A DNA stretch of 64,000 nt from Heloderma charlesbogerti (lineage: Eukaryota > Chordata > Lepidosauria > Squamata > Helodermatidae): the NCBI GenBank assembly GCA_026122225.1, contig JANEZZ010002067.1, positions 248,001-312,000 of the forward strand. Reading direction: 5' to 3'. Below the pieces are notes generated by a model. It was not told the DNA's origin, did not search any database, and worked only from the letters and a program-made list of their open reading frames with translations. Of this stretch, positions 53,674 to 64,000 are shown piece after piece; within the stretch, counting starts at the first letter, position 1; the number at the start of each line of letters is the position of its first letter. The position numbers were made by a program, and so were the translations under genes.

Positions 53674-55494
53674 TTCATGTGGTTTTTCCAAGTTAACATG
53701 AATATAGCTGTGCTATGAAATAGAAAGCTGTTGCTGTGGGCTTTTCATGGAAAAGAATAGTGGAGTATAATTATGAAATGAAAGGAGGATGGGGTATGTT
53801 TTATCTTTAAACATGGTTTAGATGAAGTATTTTGTCAGGTGCAGCTTTGTATATAGGGTTGAGGAAAGGGAAATTTCCTCTCCTGCATTGCAATGAAACC
53901 TATAGGAGTCCTGTCTTCCTTGTGTGAACAGTGCTGATCCTACACCTTCTGTGCCCAGCTGCATTTGCAGTGTAGATGTGTTGAGGATCAGCGCAGGCAC
54001 AGTGAAGGGATCAGTTGTTCTCAATGGTAGCACCAATCCCCTGGGAAGAAGCTATAATATGCCCATCATTTGCTGCTTATTTATAAACGTAAAACCAGTT
54101 ATTGATGCAACGCGGTCATTTCTGTCTCTGGGTTATTATGCCAGTGTTTAAATAAAAAATAAAGGCAGCCACACTGGCCATAAGAAAAATGCCAAAATGC
54201 CATAAGAAAGATGCCAAAATTCATAGTGTGTATTACCTTTATTAGGCCAACTCAAAGATCACCAAAATAAAGGTGCAAACTTTCGAGATCTCCAGATCCC
54301 TTCATCAGTTAAAAACAGCTGGTTGATGACTGGGATGGGGGGGGGGATCTTAAAAGCCTGCACATTTTTCTGATCTTTGAATTGATCAGGTATTACACCA
54401 TATAGATCTTAGTGTTTAAATAGTATCCCAAGACTTGGCATTTTCTACACCTCTCTCTGTTTCTCCACTTGGCTTCTACTTTCCATTTTCCTGTCTCTGT
54501 CAGAACAGGTGCAAACAGGTCCATCCACTCTGTCTGGGACTCATTGCGCAACATATCTGTGACTGCCATGCACATATTGGCACAATGAAGGGTTGTCAGC
54601 ACAATATCCCCTCATTGCAGCACATGCCTGATCCTTCAAACTGGGCTTTCAGTGGCATACAATCCATTGCCCTTCATGTTTCACAGAACTGTCTGTGGCT
54701 CATCTCACCATGGGAGTCCCTGAGTGGGAGCAGGGGATGGTGAAGCTGTTCTGTGGGGCATGAACACAGTAAAGATGGAGGAAGCCAGAACCTGAGTGAT
54801 TACTTCAGAATGTTTTAAGAGGCTAATATCTTGCGGTGTAAACACGTCCTCGGCCAGGTCAGAGTTTCCCGATGACCATCCACAAGACAAATCCTTGTCA
54901 GATCCTTGTTTGAATGTGAAGCTTCTTTAGGGAGAGAAGCGAAATAAAAGTGCTGTCTTATGATGTGGAAGATGATCTGATATGACCTGAAGTCACTGAG
55001 GGACAATAAATGGCTCCAAGTCCCAGAGGCCATTTTTATGGTTTAACAGTACGAGAACAGTGCCTGAAAAGGGCAAATAGCCTTCCTTTGTGTTTGTATA
55101 CTTTGCAGTGCAGTAACTTCTACCACCTACCAGGTGTGCATCATTGTATAACCAAGTATTGATTGTCTTCTGGGTAAAATTCAATGATAACTGAAGTGTC
55201 ACAAGCTGCATTTGATCATTACTGCAACTTTCATTGATTTTCCATTGGCTAGCCAGCACAACCTTTTCCCAAAGAGAAATAACTACATTTTGAAGAGAGA
55301 GAAAAAATCAGGCTTGAGGAAATCATTTCTTTCATTCTTTGGAAAAGTGGCAAGTAAAGGGAGAGCTGGGTTTCTTTCTCTTTAGAATATCAGCATAACA
55401 TTGCACGAGATGTGTAAGGAATTACTTTGCGTGGAAGAAGCGAACTAATACAGTTCTGGCACTAGTAAGACTGTTTTGCTCTCTTGCGTGACTA
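53674..55494. other. Unassigned DNA
   Basis: No gene is recognised. The part near 54230-54320 (ACCTTTATTAGGCCAACTCA, then GCAAACTTTCGAGATCTCCA) resembles a reverse-orientation retroelement 3' end seen in reptile genomes, but I cannot name it. A run of G lies at about 54340-54348. Confidence 0.4.
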
Positions 55495-55688
55495 TGGGAG
55501 GCATCGCAGCTGAGTTGCAGAGGGCATGGTTTTCATGTAGGAGGTCCCTGGTTCAATCCCTGGTATCCCAGGATAAAAGGACCCAGTTGCAAGCTTCTGC
55601 CCTCAACAGCTGCTGCCAGTCATAGCAGACAATGCTGGGGTAGACTGACAAATAGTCTGACCCAGTATAAGGCAGCTTCCAATGTTTC
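55495..55688 (+). mobile_element. tRNA-derived SINE, copy 1
   Basis: A degraded RNA polymerase III A-box region (GCTGAGTTGCAGAGGGCATG, about 55509-55528) is followed by a B box GGTTCAATCCC at 55550-55560. The body has GACAATGCTGGGGTAGACTG and the tail GACCCAGTATAAGGCAGCTT. The same order, reversed, occurs at 59754-59930. The tail resembles the 3' ends of the squamate LINEs in this window, consistent with LINE-driven copying. Confidence 0.8.
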
Positions 55689-55734
55689 ATTGGCTTGGCA
55701 GCCACAGCAGCGCAATCCCTCTACATGTCACTAG

Positions 55735-55960
55735 AGCAGGAATGCAGGATGCCTGGCCCTCCAGATGCTGTTGGATGGGAGCGCCCCTCAGTTCTAGCCA
55801 GCACACCCAATGTTGGTGGGAGTTGCAGTCCAAAAAATCTGGAGCACTCCCCATCTCTGCACCAGAGCAACACCGGTGACCCTCCAGCAGCTGTTGGTGT
55901 ACAACTCCCATTGTCCCTGACCATTGGCCATGCTGGGTAAGGCTGGTGGGAGTTGGAGTC
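55735..55960. repeat. Short hairpin repeats (CCAGATG family), interrupted by CR1
   Basis: Two family members lie in tandem: CCCTCCAGATGCTGTTGGAT...GGGAGTTGCAGTCCAAAAAA (about 55757-55845) and CCCTCCAGCAGCTGTTGGTG...GGGAGTTGGAGTC (about 55878-55960). The second resumes as CCAACAACATCTGGAG at 57681 beyond the CR1 element. Confidence 0.75.
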
Positions 55961-57676
55961 ATAGAATCATAGAATAGTAGGGTTGGAAGAGGCCTACAAG
56001 ACCATCGAGTCCAACCCCCTGCTCAATGCAGGAATCCAAGTCAGAACATCCCCGACAGATGGCTGTCCTGCCTCCTCTTGAATGCCTCCAGTGGTAATTG
56101 GTTCCATTGTCATATTGCTCTAACAGTCAGGAGGTTTTTCCTGATGTTCAGCTGGAATCTGGCTTCCTGTAACTTGAGCCCATTATTCCGTGTCCTGCAT
56201 TCCGAGATGATCAAGAAGAGATCCTGGCCTTCCTCTCTGTGACAACCTTTCAAGTATTTGAAGAGCGCTCTCCTATCTCCCCTTAGTCTTCTCTTCTCAA
56301 GGCTAAACATGCCCAGTTCTTTCAGTCTCTCCTCATAGGGCTTTGTTTCCAGTCCCCTGATCATCTTGGTTGCCCTCCTCTGAACCCTCTCCAGTTTGTC
56401 TGCATCCTTCTTAAAGTGCGGTGCCCAGAACTGGACACAGTACTCAAGATGAGGCCTAACCAGTGCTGAGTAGAGGGGAACTAGTACTTCCTGGGGTTTG
56501 GAAGCTATGCTTCTATTAATGCAGCCCAAAAGAGCATTTGCCTTTTTTGCAGCCACATCACACTGTTGGCTCATATTCAGCATGTGATCGACAACAATTC
56601 CAAGATCCTTCTCGCTTGTAGTGTTGTTGAGCCACATATCCCCCATCTTGTAACTGCACATGTGGTTTCTTTTTCCTAGGTGCAGAACTTGGCATTTATC
56701 CCTATTAAATTTAATTCTGTTATTTTTTGCCCAGTGCTCCAATCTATCATGATCACTTTGAATTTTGTTTTTGTCTTCCAAAGTATTAGCTACCACGCCC
56801 AATTTTGTGTCATCTGCAAATTTGATCAGCATTCCCTGCACCTCCTCCTCCAAGTCACTAATAAAAATGTTGAAGACCATTGGGCCCAGGACTGAACTCT
56901 GCGGTACCCCACTTGTTACCTCTCACCAGTTTGAGAAGGTCCCATTGATAAGCACTCTTTGAGTCTGATGCTGTAGCCAACTGTGGATCCACCTGATAGT
57001 TGTTTCATCTAGCCTACTTTGTCTTTGAGCTAGTTTGCTCATCAGGATATCATGGGGCACTTTGTCGAAAGCTTTGCTGAAGTCGAGGTATATTATGTCC
57101 ACAGCATTCCCACAGTCCGCAAGGGAGGTGACCTGATCAAAAAATAAGATCAGATTCGCCTGGCAGGATTTGTTCTTGACAAATCCATGTTGGCTTTGAG
57201 TAATCACTGCATTATTTTCAAGGTGCTTACAGACTGATTGCTTTTATCATCTCCTCCAGAATTTTCCCAGGGACTGATGTCAGACTGACTGGTCTGTAGT
57301 TCCCAGGTTCCTCCTTTTTACCCTTTTTCAAGATAGGGACAACATTAGCCCTCCTCCTGTCATCTGGCACTTCACCCATCCTCCATGATTTCTCAAAGAG
57401 AATAGACAGTGGTTCTGAGAGTTCTTCTGCCAGTTCCTTTATTACTCTAGGGTGCAGTTCAACTGGCCCTGGAGATTTGAACTCATTCAAAGGAATTAGG
57501 TGTTCCTTGACCATGTGCCTATCGATCTCAAGCTGCAATCCTGCCCCTTCAGCCTGTACTTCGCCTTTGCCAGGGGGTCATAGACCCTCTTTTGGGAGAA
57601 GACTGAGCCAAAGTAGAAATTGAGCACTTCTGCCTTTTCTTTGTCATCTGTTATCATTTTGCCATCCTTATTTAAT
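55961..57676 (-). mobile_element. CR1 LINE (antisense), 5'-truncated, frames broken
   Basis: The 3' end is at the left (ATAGAATCATAGAATAGTAG, the reverse of the CR1 tail). Minus-strand frames at 57538-57227, 57207-56923 and 56880-56110 give the CR1 RT in order: PDDRRRANVVPILKKG, HGFVKNKSCQANLI, YLDFSKAFDKVPHD, then FADDTK near 56805 and HLEYCVQFWAPHFKKDADKL. It is truncated upstream of the RT. It splits a hairpin repeat, with AGTC on both sides (55957-55960 and 57677-57680). Confidence 0.93.
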
Positions 57677-57796
57677 AGTCCAACAACATCTGGAGTCCAA
57701 CAACATCACAAGTTCCTCCTAGAGCAACATGAGAAGCCTTGGACTATGTGGGGGGAGCCCAGTCACACTGCTGCTGTTTCCTACACTAGCATTCAG

Positions 57797-57872
57797 GTTT
57801 ATATCCAATGCTAGTCCTCCTTAGACCCAATGAGATTAATTGGACCTAAGTTTGACTAACACTGGATACAAC
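57797..57872. repeat. Short hairpin MITE (TATCCAATGCTAGTCC type), degraded
   Basis: TATCCAATGCTAGTC pairs with GACTAACACTGGATA. It is the same theme as 44891-45023. Confidence 0.65.
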
Positions 57873-57880
57873 ACTAAGTC

Positions 57881-58382
57881 CAAAAAAGCCTGGGAAATGC
57901 TGGAATGGAGAGAAACAGCAGTTTCTCCCTGGCCTTCTCATGTTACTCCCAACTGCAGGAATAGGGATGGCATGGGCCCCCAGTTGGATCCAGGAATCCA
58001 GTGGATTTAAGATTAAGATGGCATAAGATTAGATGTGTGCATATTCATGATCACCATTTTCTTTAACAAAAGGGCGCTCACGGTCCTCCGTCCTCGCGGA
58101 CAGGTCCAAAGTGAGTGCAGACAGCTTGGTGAGTGGGTGGGAGCTCGAGCATGGGTCTGGGGGCGGGGGTGAGCTGTGTCAGCAGCTTGGTGAGTGCCCA
58201 GAGGACCCAAACTCTGGGGAGTATGTTCATCCCTAGTTCAAGGTAGGTTTGGGGGCGGGGGGTGTCAACCCTTTTACTTCCCTGAAATGGCATTGTCACA
58301 TCAAATATCAAATCTCACAATAATCCAGTGCTATACCTGTTTACTTTGTTACCATGCTTTCTTGGGACATAGGTGATGGCTA
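57881..58382. other. Unassigned DNA
   Basis: No gene is seen. GTATGTTCATCCCTAG near 58221-58236 looks like the end of another decayed CATCCCTA transposon whose partner end I could not locate. Confidence 0.4.
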
Positions 58383-58562
58383 CTGAAGGCAAAAGGAGAA
58401 GGGGACGGCAGAGGATGAGATGGCTAGATAGCATCACCGATGCAATGAATATGAACTTGAGCACACTCCGGGAGAGAGCGCAGGACAGGAAGGCCTGGCG
58501 TGCTATGGTCCATGGGGTCACGAAGAGTCGGACACGACTGAGTGACTGAACAACAACAACAA
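58383..58562 (+). mobile_element. BovB LINE 3' end, 5'-truncated
   Basis: CTGAAGGCAAAAGGAGAAGG through CACGAAGAGTCGGACACGAC to the (CAA)n tail is collinear with 52943-53120 of the full-length copy, with very few differences. Confidence 0.92.
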
Positions 58563-58688
58563 TTTTCCCATGTCTAGGGAATAAGCCCTTCTCTAACATG
58601 AATGACTGGTGTGGGAGAATTACTCTGGTATTAAGGGAACTCTGTGGCCCTGGCTCTATTTTGCCAGAGGACAGGCTGCTTTCCACTG

Positions 58689-58902
58689 TAGGGTGCCCTG
58701 GTGTCGTACTTCAAACAGAAGATAGTCCTCTGTTTAAAGGGCTGTCCAGTCTGTGTCCAGTTGAATAAGATAAAGAACCCTTGACGTTGCTTGTCAACCG
58801 TTAACAGCAGCAAGTTCAGCAAGCACACAGGTCAGCTGGTCACAGTCTTTCCCACTATGGCGAAATGTATTTCTATTTAAATCGTAGTAATTATTTCTCA
58901 CT
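58689..58902 (+). repeat. Unnamed interspersed repeat, copy 2 (first copy at 13696)
   Basis: It shares ordered blocks with 13696-13982: TAGGGTGCCCTGG, AGATAGTCCTCTGTTTAAAG, AAGAACCCTTGA, GTCAACCGTTAACAGCAGCA, GCACACAGGTCAGC and CCCACTATGG, then TATTTCTATTTAAATCGTAG. The family is unknown. Confidence 0.65.
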
Positions 58903-59753
58903 GTGCCTCGATACATCTACATTTGCATATGTAAATGTGATGCAAATCTCTGTCCCCTTTTGTCCTCTTTTAATGATGCATTTCCACAAGGCTTTACTGG
59001 CCCAGAAAGCAAGGTATAAGGGTGCAAGGGTGGGCACTCAAATCAAATGTGGGCTTTCAAGAGCAGGTCAGCAGAGTAGCTGCCTGCCAAACCACTTTCA
59101 AGGTGTGGGAAGAGGAAGAGGAAGGGTGCAGTAGTGGGGTGCCTTGGCTGGGACCTTCAAGAGTGGGGGGGAGGGAGGGGGGGAGAGAACAAACTGTGGG
59201 CAATTCTTACACCGGAGTGTTTATTATCGCATCAGTTTTTACCATGTGGATTTTATTCTTGTATGCCACCTTGGGAGGGCTCCTGCTCTGAAAAGTGGCC
59301 AAGAAATATTTTAACTAAAATATAAATAAAGAATAAAAACAACATTAGAGAAAACGGAGGGAGGGAGTAACTGAATGGGGGGGTTTCCAGGTGAACAAAA
59401 GGAGAAGGGGACTCAGTCTATGACCTGAGGGGCACTTACTGTGGCTGGATGCTAGCTGGATGGCTGCACAAGAAGTCAGGGCTCCCAATAGCCAATTGAG
59501 AAGTGGCAAGGTGTTGTCCGGTTGCATTAGGATATGGGGGATTTTGGAATTCTGCTCTTCCAAGAGCAACTTAGCACAAGGCAAAGATGCCCAGCATGCC
59601 AGCTTGCCCACATCAATAGAGGGTAATCCTGCAAACACCCCACCTTCCTGGATTGCCAGTATACGTTAAAATCAAGGAGATTAGTAGCAGAAGTGATAGT
59701 GTGGTGACAAAATGAAGGTGAGCTAGCACTGGAAGAATGAGAATGAGTCATTT
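58903..59753. other. Unassigned DNA
   Basis: No gene is seen; a G-rich tract GGGGGGGAGGGAGGGGGGGA lies near 59164-59184. Confidence 0.45.
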
Positions 59754-59930
59754 AGGAACATAAAGTGCAGCTTTACACCAAGTCAGACTATGGGTCCATC
59801 TTGGTCTGGGTTGGCTATGCTGATGCAGTGGCTTTCCAAGGTCACAGACAGGAGTCTTGCCAGGGATTGAACCTGGGGCCTTTGGCATGAAAAGCACGTG
59901 TTCTACCGCTTGAGTTGCAGCTCCACCCGT
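59754..59930 (-). mobile_element. tRNA-derived SINE, copy 2
   Basis: On the minus strand a B box GGTTCAATCCC (59863-59873) lies downstream of an A-box-like region (GCAACTCAAGCGGTAGAAC) and upstream of a body ending near 59780 with CAGACTATGGG in plus orientation. It has the same organisation as 55495-55688. Confidence 0.8.
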
Positions 59931-61517
59931 TATGTTTATGTGCTCCTGGTATTAACATGACCACTCGCAAAGGAGGGCAGAGCTCCTGCACCTTTCATAA
60001 CTGCAAGGGATTGTCATCAGCCATTTGTAGCACTTCCTGAAGTTAGTTTTCAGCACAAGTATTAATGGCACAGGAATCCAGTTCTCCTTTGCATTTGGAT
60101 GCTCTACTAGACTGTCCTTTTTACACACACGCATATACCCCATAACAATTAAATATTGGACATTTCTCAGACATTCTTTTTCAATTCACATCCCCCAGCA
60201 AAACACATAGAATTGTTTACATTTGTTGACACAGAAATCTTAAAAATAGACTCCAGATAACTCTAGTTTTTCTTTATTTCTAAAGTAAACTCAGTATTCA
60301 TTTAATGCTGGTAAGAGCTACAAAGTTAAAGAATCTGAGATGATTTTCTATAATCTCAGCCCTGTATAATTTATACATTTGAACTTTCCTGGGAGAACCA
60401 AGTTTGAAAAAGGGAGAGAGTGCGTGTGAGAGAGAATTATGTTATTAACAGTGTTTGAACTTTAGCATGTCAACTAGCGTGTCCGTCATGGAGTAGACAA
60501 TTGATCCACAGAGATTTAACCCAAAGCACTTTTGCTTGGCCTATTAAGCTGGAAGTTGCTATAGAGTCATCAGAGAATTAAGTTGGCTTTAAATTACCAT
60601 CAGTAGTACTAGCAGACCACCTCACCCAATTTGAAGAAAGGCACATGAAATGGTCTTTTGGACTGGAGAGTAAATAATGTAGGCCCTCTCCTTCTTTGGC
60701 CATGGAAGAGAGAGGACTGAATTGCAAAGAATTAGGACTAGCTGTCTGCTTGATAGCAAAGGTATACATAGCCTACTATGCAGAGCTTAGAATTTCTGGG
60801 ATGAAATTCTCACCACCACCTTACAATGATGCACCGAAAACTTCAGAATATAATAGAGAGCATGTTGAGTTTCTCCAATTTCCACCTCAAAGCTCCTGCT
60901 GACTTGTGTCCATATCAGATTGCAAGTTTTCATGCATGTACCTGTGTGCATTTCTTTAAATGCACACCTCAATTCTGTGCATTATGGAAATCTGTACATT
61001 TTCTCCCATTGATTAAAGCAGGTTTGTGCACATTTTTCAATTGTACTCATTTTTTCATGTGCATTTTAAAAATGTATGCATCACAAGCTTGAAAATGTAT
61101 GGACTCTGGCTGCAGATTATGTTCTGGTCTGCATTTGGTTCCATGAGCCAATTTATCAGAATTGGCTAAATTCTGATTAAAAAAAAACACAATCTGAGAT
61201 GAATTTCTCATACATCCCTCCTTTAGAGCTATTTGGAGAGCAGGCAGGAAGTGCTCTCACCCTCACAATGATGGATTATATTTTAGCTCCTTGAAAAAAA
61301 AAGGTTCTCTACGAGCCACTCTTCATATTTTAAGTTTTTATCACAGTCAATTGGCAACTCAAGAAATTATCAGCTAAAGCAGCCTAATTCTGTAGCCCTC
61401 TTCAAGCATTATAAAAGCATTTAATCTCTACTTTTTTGGGGGGGGTCTCTACACTACCTCCCCCCATCCCCCGTTCTCACAGAGAGCACCTGTCTGCACC
61501 CGGGAACCTTCTTTATC
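59931..61517. other. Unassigned DNA with an old CATTTT-rich repeat
   Basis: No gene is seen. About 60835-61210 matches the 36190-36600 block in word order (GTCCATATCAGATTGCAA, TGCACA/CATTTT words) and ends TTTCTCATACATCCCTCC. This again suggests a decayed TAGGGATG-type transposon. Confidence 0.5.
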
Positions 61518-61698
61518 CAGTGGAGGCTGGTGGCTCCGATGTCTGTGGTGCAGTGAATCCGCTCCGGGTTTCAATCAGAACCAATCAGAACTCTAGAGGA
61601 GCTATCCAAGGTCCTTCCTTTAGAGTTCTGACTGGATCTGACTGAAACCCAGAGCAGATTCTCTGCACCACTGATATAGGAGTGACCAGCCCTCACTG
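61518..61698. repeat. Short hairpin MITE (CAGTGGAGGCTGGTGG type), copy 2
   Basis: CAGTGGAGGCTGGTGGCTCC on the left pairs with GGAGTGACCAGCCCTCACTG on the right. The inner GGTTTCAATCAGAACCAATC pairs with GGATCTGACTGAAACC. The terminal octamers do not match, so the target duplication is lost or of another length. Confidence 0.8.
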
Positions 61699-64000
61699 CA
61701 TCTATTTCTGGAGGCTTCCTGTAAGATTTAGAACTCTGATTTTCATGGGCTTCAAATTACACATGGATAGAAAAGGATCCCTGCTGCAGAAAGGCATTCT
61801 CTGCACAATGGAGGGGCAGAGGGCACAATGAGAATGGCAATGGTGGACCTCGCATGCTAATTCCCACTCTCCCTCCAGATGGATAGAGGTTGCATACTTG
61901 CAGATCGCCCAAAGAGGACACAGAGATATTTACAAGAAGGATGCATGGGATTACAGCCTTTGACACCCACAAATGGGCATCCATGACCAGGAGATACAGT
62001 CCTGCATTCAAGACCAAACTACCAGTGACATTAAGTGCTTGGTTTGATGTGGTATGACTCTTTTTAAAACTGTGAATAGCAGCCACTGGGGGCTCTATAT
62101 AAGGCAGGATTGTGGAAACTCTGGCACGCGAGGGTTCCCTATCCCCCCTGGAAGCTTCTTCCCCTGGCCTCAGCCCCGGCCCCTCTACCATGGAGGGAAA
62201 AACTCCTATCCCCAATCAGCAGCTGGTTCACACCAAAAAAGGCTCCATTTCTTAGTGCTTAGTAGGGAGAAGCACTTATCTCCGATCAGCTGCTGATTGG
62301 AGATAAGAGCTTTTCCCTGCAGGGCAGAAGGGCCAGGGGAGGAAGCTGCTAAATGATTCATAGAGATAGAAGCAGTAGCAACATTCAAGATCACAGAGAT
62401 CGACTCACTCCCATGTTGAATTGCAATACCTTCGAACAGGAAAAGGGCACATTTTGAATGCGAAAGTGCACAGTTTTTGCATCCAAATGTACACTTTTCC
62501 CCATAGACTAAATCATGAAATGCACATTCTGGAGGGGAAATGCATATTTTAAGTGTACATTTTTAAAATGCACATTTTAAAAAATGTGAGTGCAAGTTCA
62601 GGAACATGCAAGATCCCCCCCCCCCCCCGCACTCATGTTCATGGAGGTGTTATTGGGGCAAATTCGAGTAAAAAAAAATGAAACAAACCAAAATTCTCAC
62701 ACATCTCTAGTGATTCAGTCCTGCTTCCTTCTGAGGCTTGTCCTGCTTACTTCTGAGTAGTCATGCAGAGGCTTGTCCTGCTTACTTGCTAGTAGACATA
62801 AAGCTTATGCTTATGTCTGAGTAGAAATGCTGTTTGAAAGTGCTGCTGAGTGATCCAGTCTTGCTTCCTTCTGAGCCTTGTCCTGCTAGAGGTTAGACAT
62901 GATTAATTAATGAAAAGATAACTTACGTCCTCCTCCTCACTGCCCACATTGTCAAAACCCTTCTGTCTTACACCAGTGGTCTCAGTGAAGAGTTCCTCTG
63001 AGGTCAATCCCTTTGAAAGAAGCACATCCCTTATTGTTGCAACAGATTCGCTGTGATACACTTTGTTGTTTAATCTGTGGAATTGGCTCCATGCTGGACA
63101 GCAGTGTAGTAGAACCAGGGCTCACAGGGACGCAGTGCCAGCACGTTTTCATTAACGGGGATACTGATGTCATCTGCCCTCCTCGCCAGAATTCCCTTTT
63201 CCCACAGAGCTTACTGCAATCCTCACAGTATCTGGGGGGAAATGAATTTCTCCAGCTACAATCTATGGTCCCTTGTTGTAATGTTTGGGTTGACTTGGTC
63301 TTGAATGGGCAATTAAGACCCATTAGCTTTACAAAAATCTTGCTCCTGCATCCAAGCTCATTTTAGTCTGTCTTGAATTTCTCCAGCATCCCTATGTACA
63401 TTTACAGCTGTTTTTGTAACCAGGTGCCTTAAATTATGCCTTGTACCAAATGCCAGGCTTCTCTAACTCGTTATGAAGCAGCTTAACAATTTCACTACCC
63501 CCATCAATTAGTCAGTGAAGGAATAAGGCCCAAGCTTTATATATTGTATTACATACAGTATATAATACAGTATATAAGCATTATATATGTATTTGGCACT
63601 CTCATCTGGAAAAAAAATGGATGCCCCATTGCACAGTTTTGGTGCAATTCAGATTTTGAGGGAAATACTTTAAAATGCATTTAAAAATATTTGAAAATAA
63701 ATACATTTTAATTAATGTATAGCTGGAAAAATTTAAAATATATGATAATTTTCCTCCCCAAGGCCTTACTGTCTGATACTGTGTTAAGCCATCATTAATC
63801 ATAAGTGGCTACAGTCATGTGGTCACTGTAATTTGGTCATGCCTAACAAAAGATAAATGATATGGAATAATATTAGCAATGATGGTTTTAATGTAGACAT
63901 TTATCATTATACAAGTTTGTTAGATATGACTTTGGGATAAACCCAGGAAAAAAACTGCCTAGCTGTTAAATTTTTTATTGCCTTCAATGATAATTTTGAG
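61699..64000. other. Unassigned DNA with decayed hAT-type repeats
   Basis: No gene is recognised. The part at 62410-62705 is rich in TGCACATTTT words with a C-run at 62615-62628 and ends CTCACACATCTCTA. The part ending at 63397 (GAATTTCTCCAGCATCCCTA) shares its end with 43290-43332. A TATATAATACAGTATATAAG low-complexity tract lies near 63540-63590. Confidence 0.45.

Overview
The window looks like intergenic or intronic DNA from a squamate reptile, probably a lizard. I reach this from repeat content alone: two full-length BovB (RTE-clade) LINEs plus BovB tails, CR1 copies with the typical ATTCTATGAT-type 3' end, L2-like and L3/CR1-like LINEs, an L1 remnant, a tRNA-derived SINE seen twice, a solo LTR, and many short hairpin repeats. 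No host gene is securely identified. One 97-bp splice-flanked stretch (44576-44672, minus) is a weak exon candidate. Nearly all long open frames are transposon remnants or shadows of GC-rich palindromes.

The striking feature is a family of 16 unusual non-autonomous DNA transposons between 1 and 41993, plus one distinct relative at 39524-39987. Together they make about 13.9 kb, a third of that stretch. They end in TAGGGATG/CATCCCTA-type termini and sit between 8-bp direct repeats: 12 of the 16 have perfect repeats, two match at 7 of 8, one is cut by the window edge and one has none. This is the signature of hAT transposons. Each intact copy has one 'A' end (a long terminal hairpin) and one 'B' end (G-rich tandem repeats). 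Between them lies a core made of consecutive hairpins, often arranged as a palindrome of palindromes around one centre. Near both ends most copies carry a consensus 5' splice donor (GGTAAGT) pointing outward. No transposase is present, so the family must have been moved from elsewhere in the genome. In the feature list '+' means the A end is on the left.

Layout: 1-3745, an antisense L2-like LINE broken by three of these elements. 4572-7730, BovB tails and three elements. 8421-10150, a BovB fragment split by one element. 10151-15104, old repeats and unassigned DNA. 15105-17012, CR1 inside a CTAT microsatellite. 17195-22137, an L3/CR1-like LINE split by two elements. 22138-29783, mostly unassigned DNA with hairpin repeats and an L1 scrap. 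29784-35620, a full-length antisense BovB split by three elements. 36631-41993, LINE tails with five further insertions. 41994-49888, old repeats. 49893-53123, an almost intact BovB inserted 4 bp inside an LTR (53131-53668). 53674-64000, a SINE, a second CR1, hairpin repeats and unassigned DNA.

The nesting gives a relative chronology: LINEs first, hAT-like elements later. The uninterrupted BovB at 49893-53123 serves as an internal empty-site control for several insertions in the other BovB copies.
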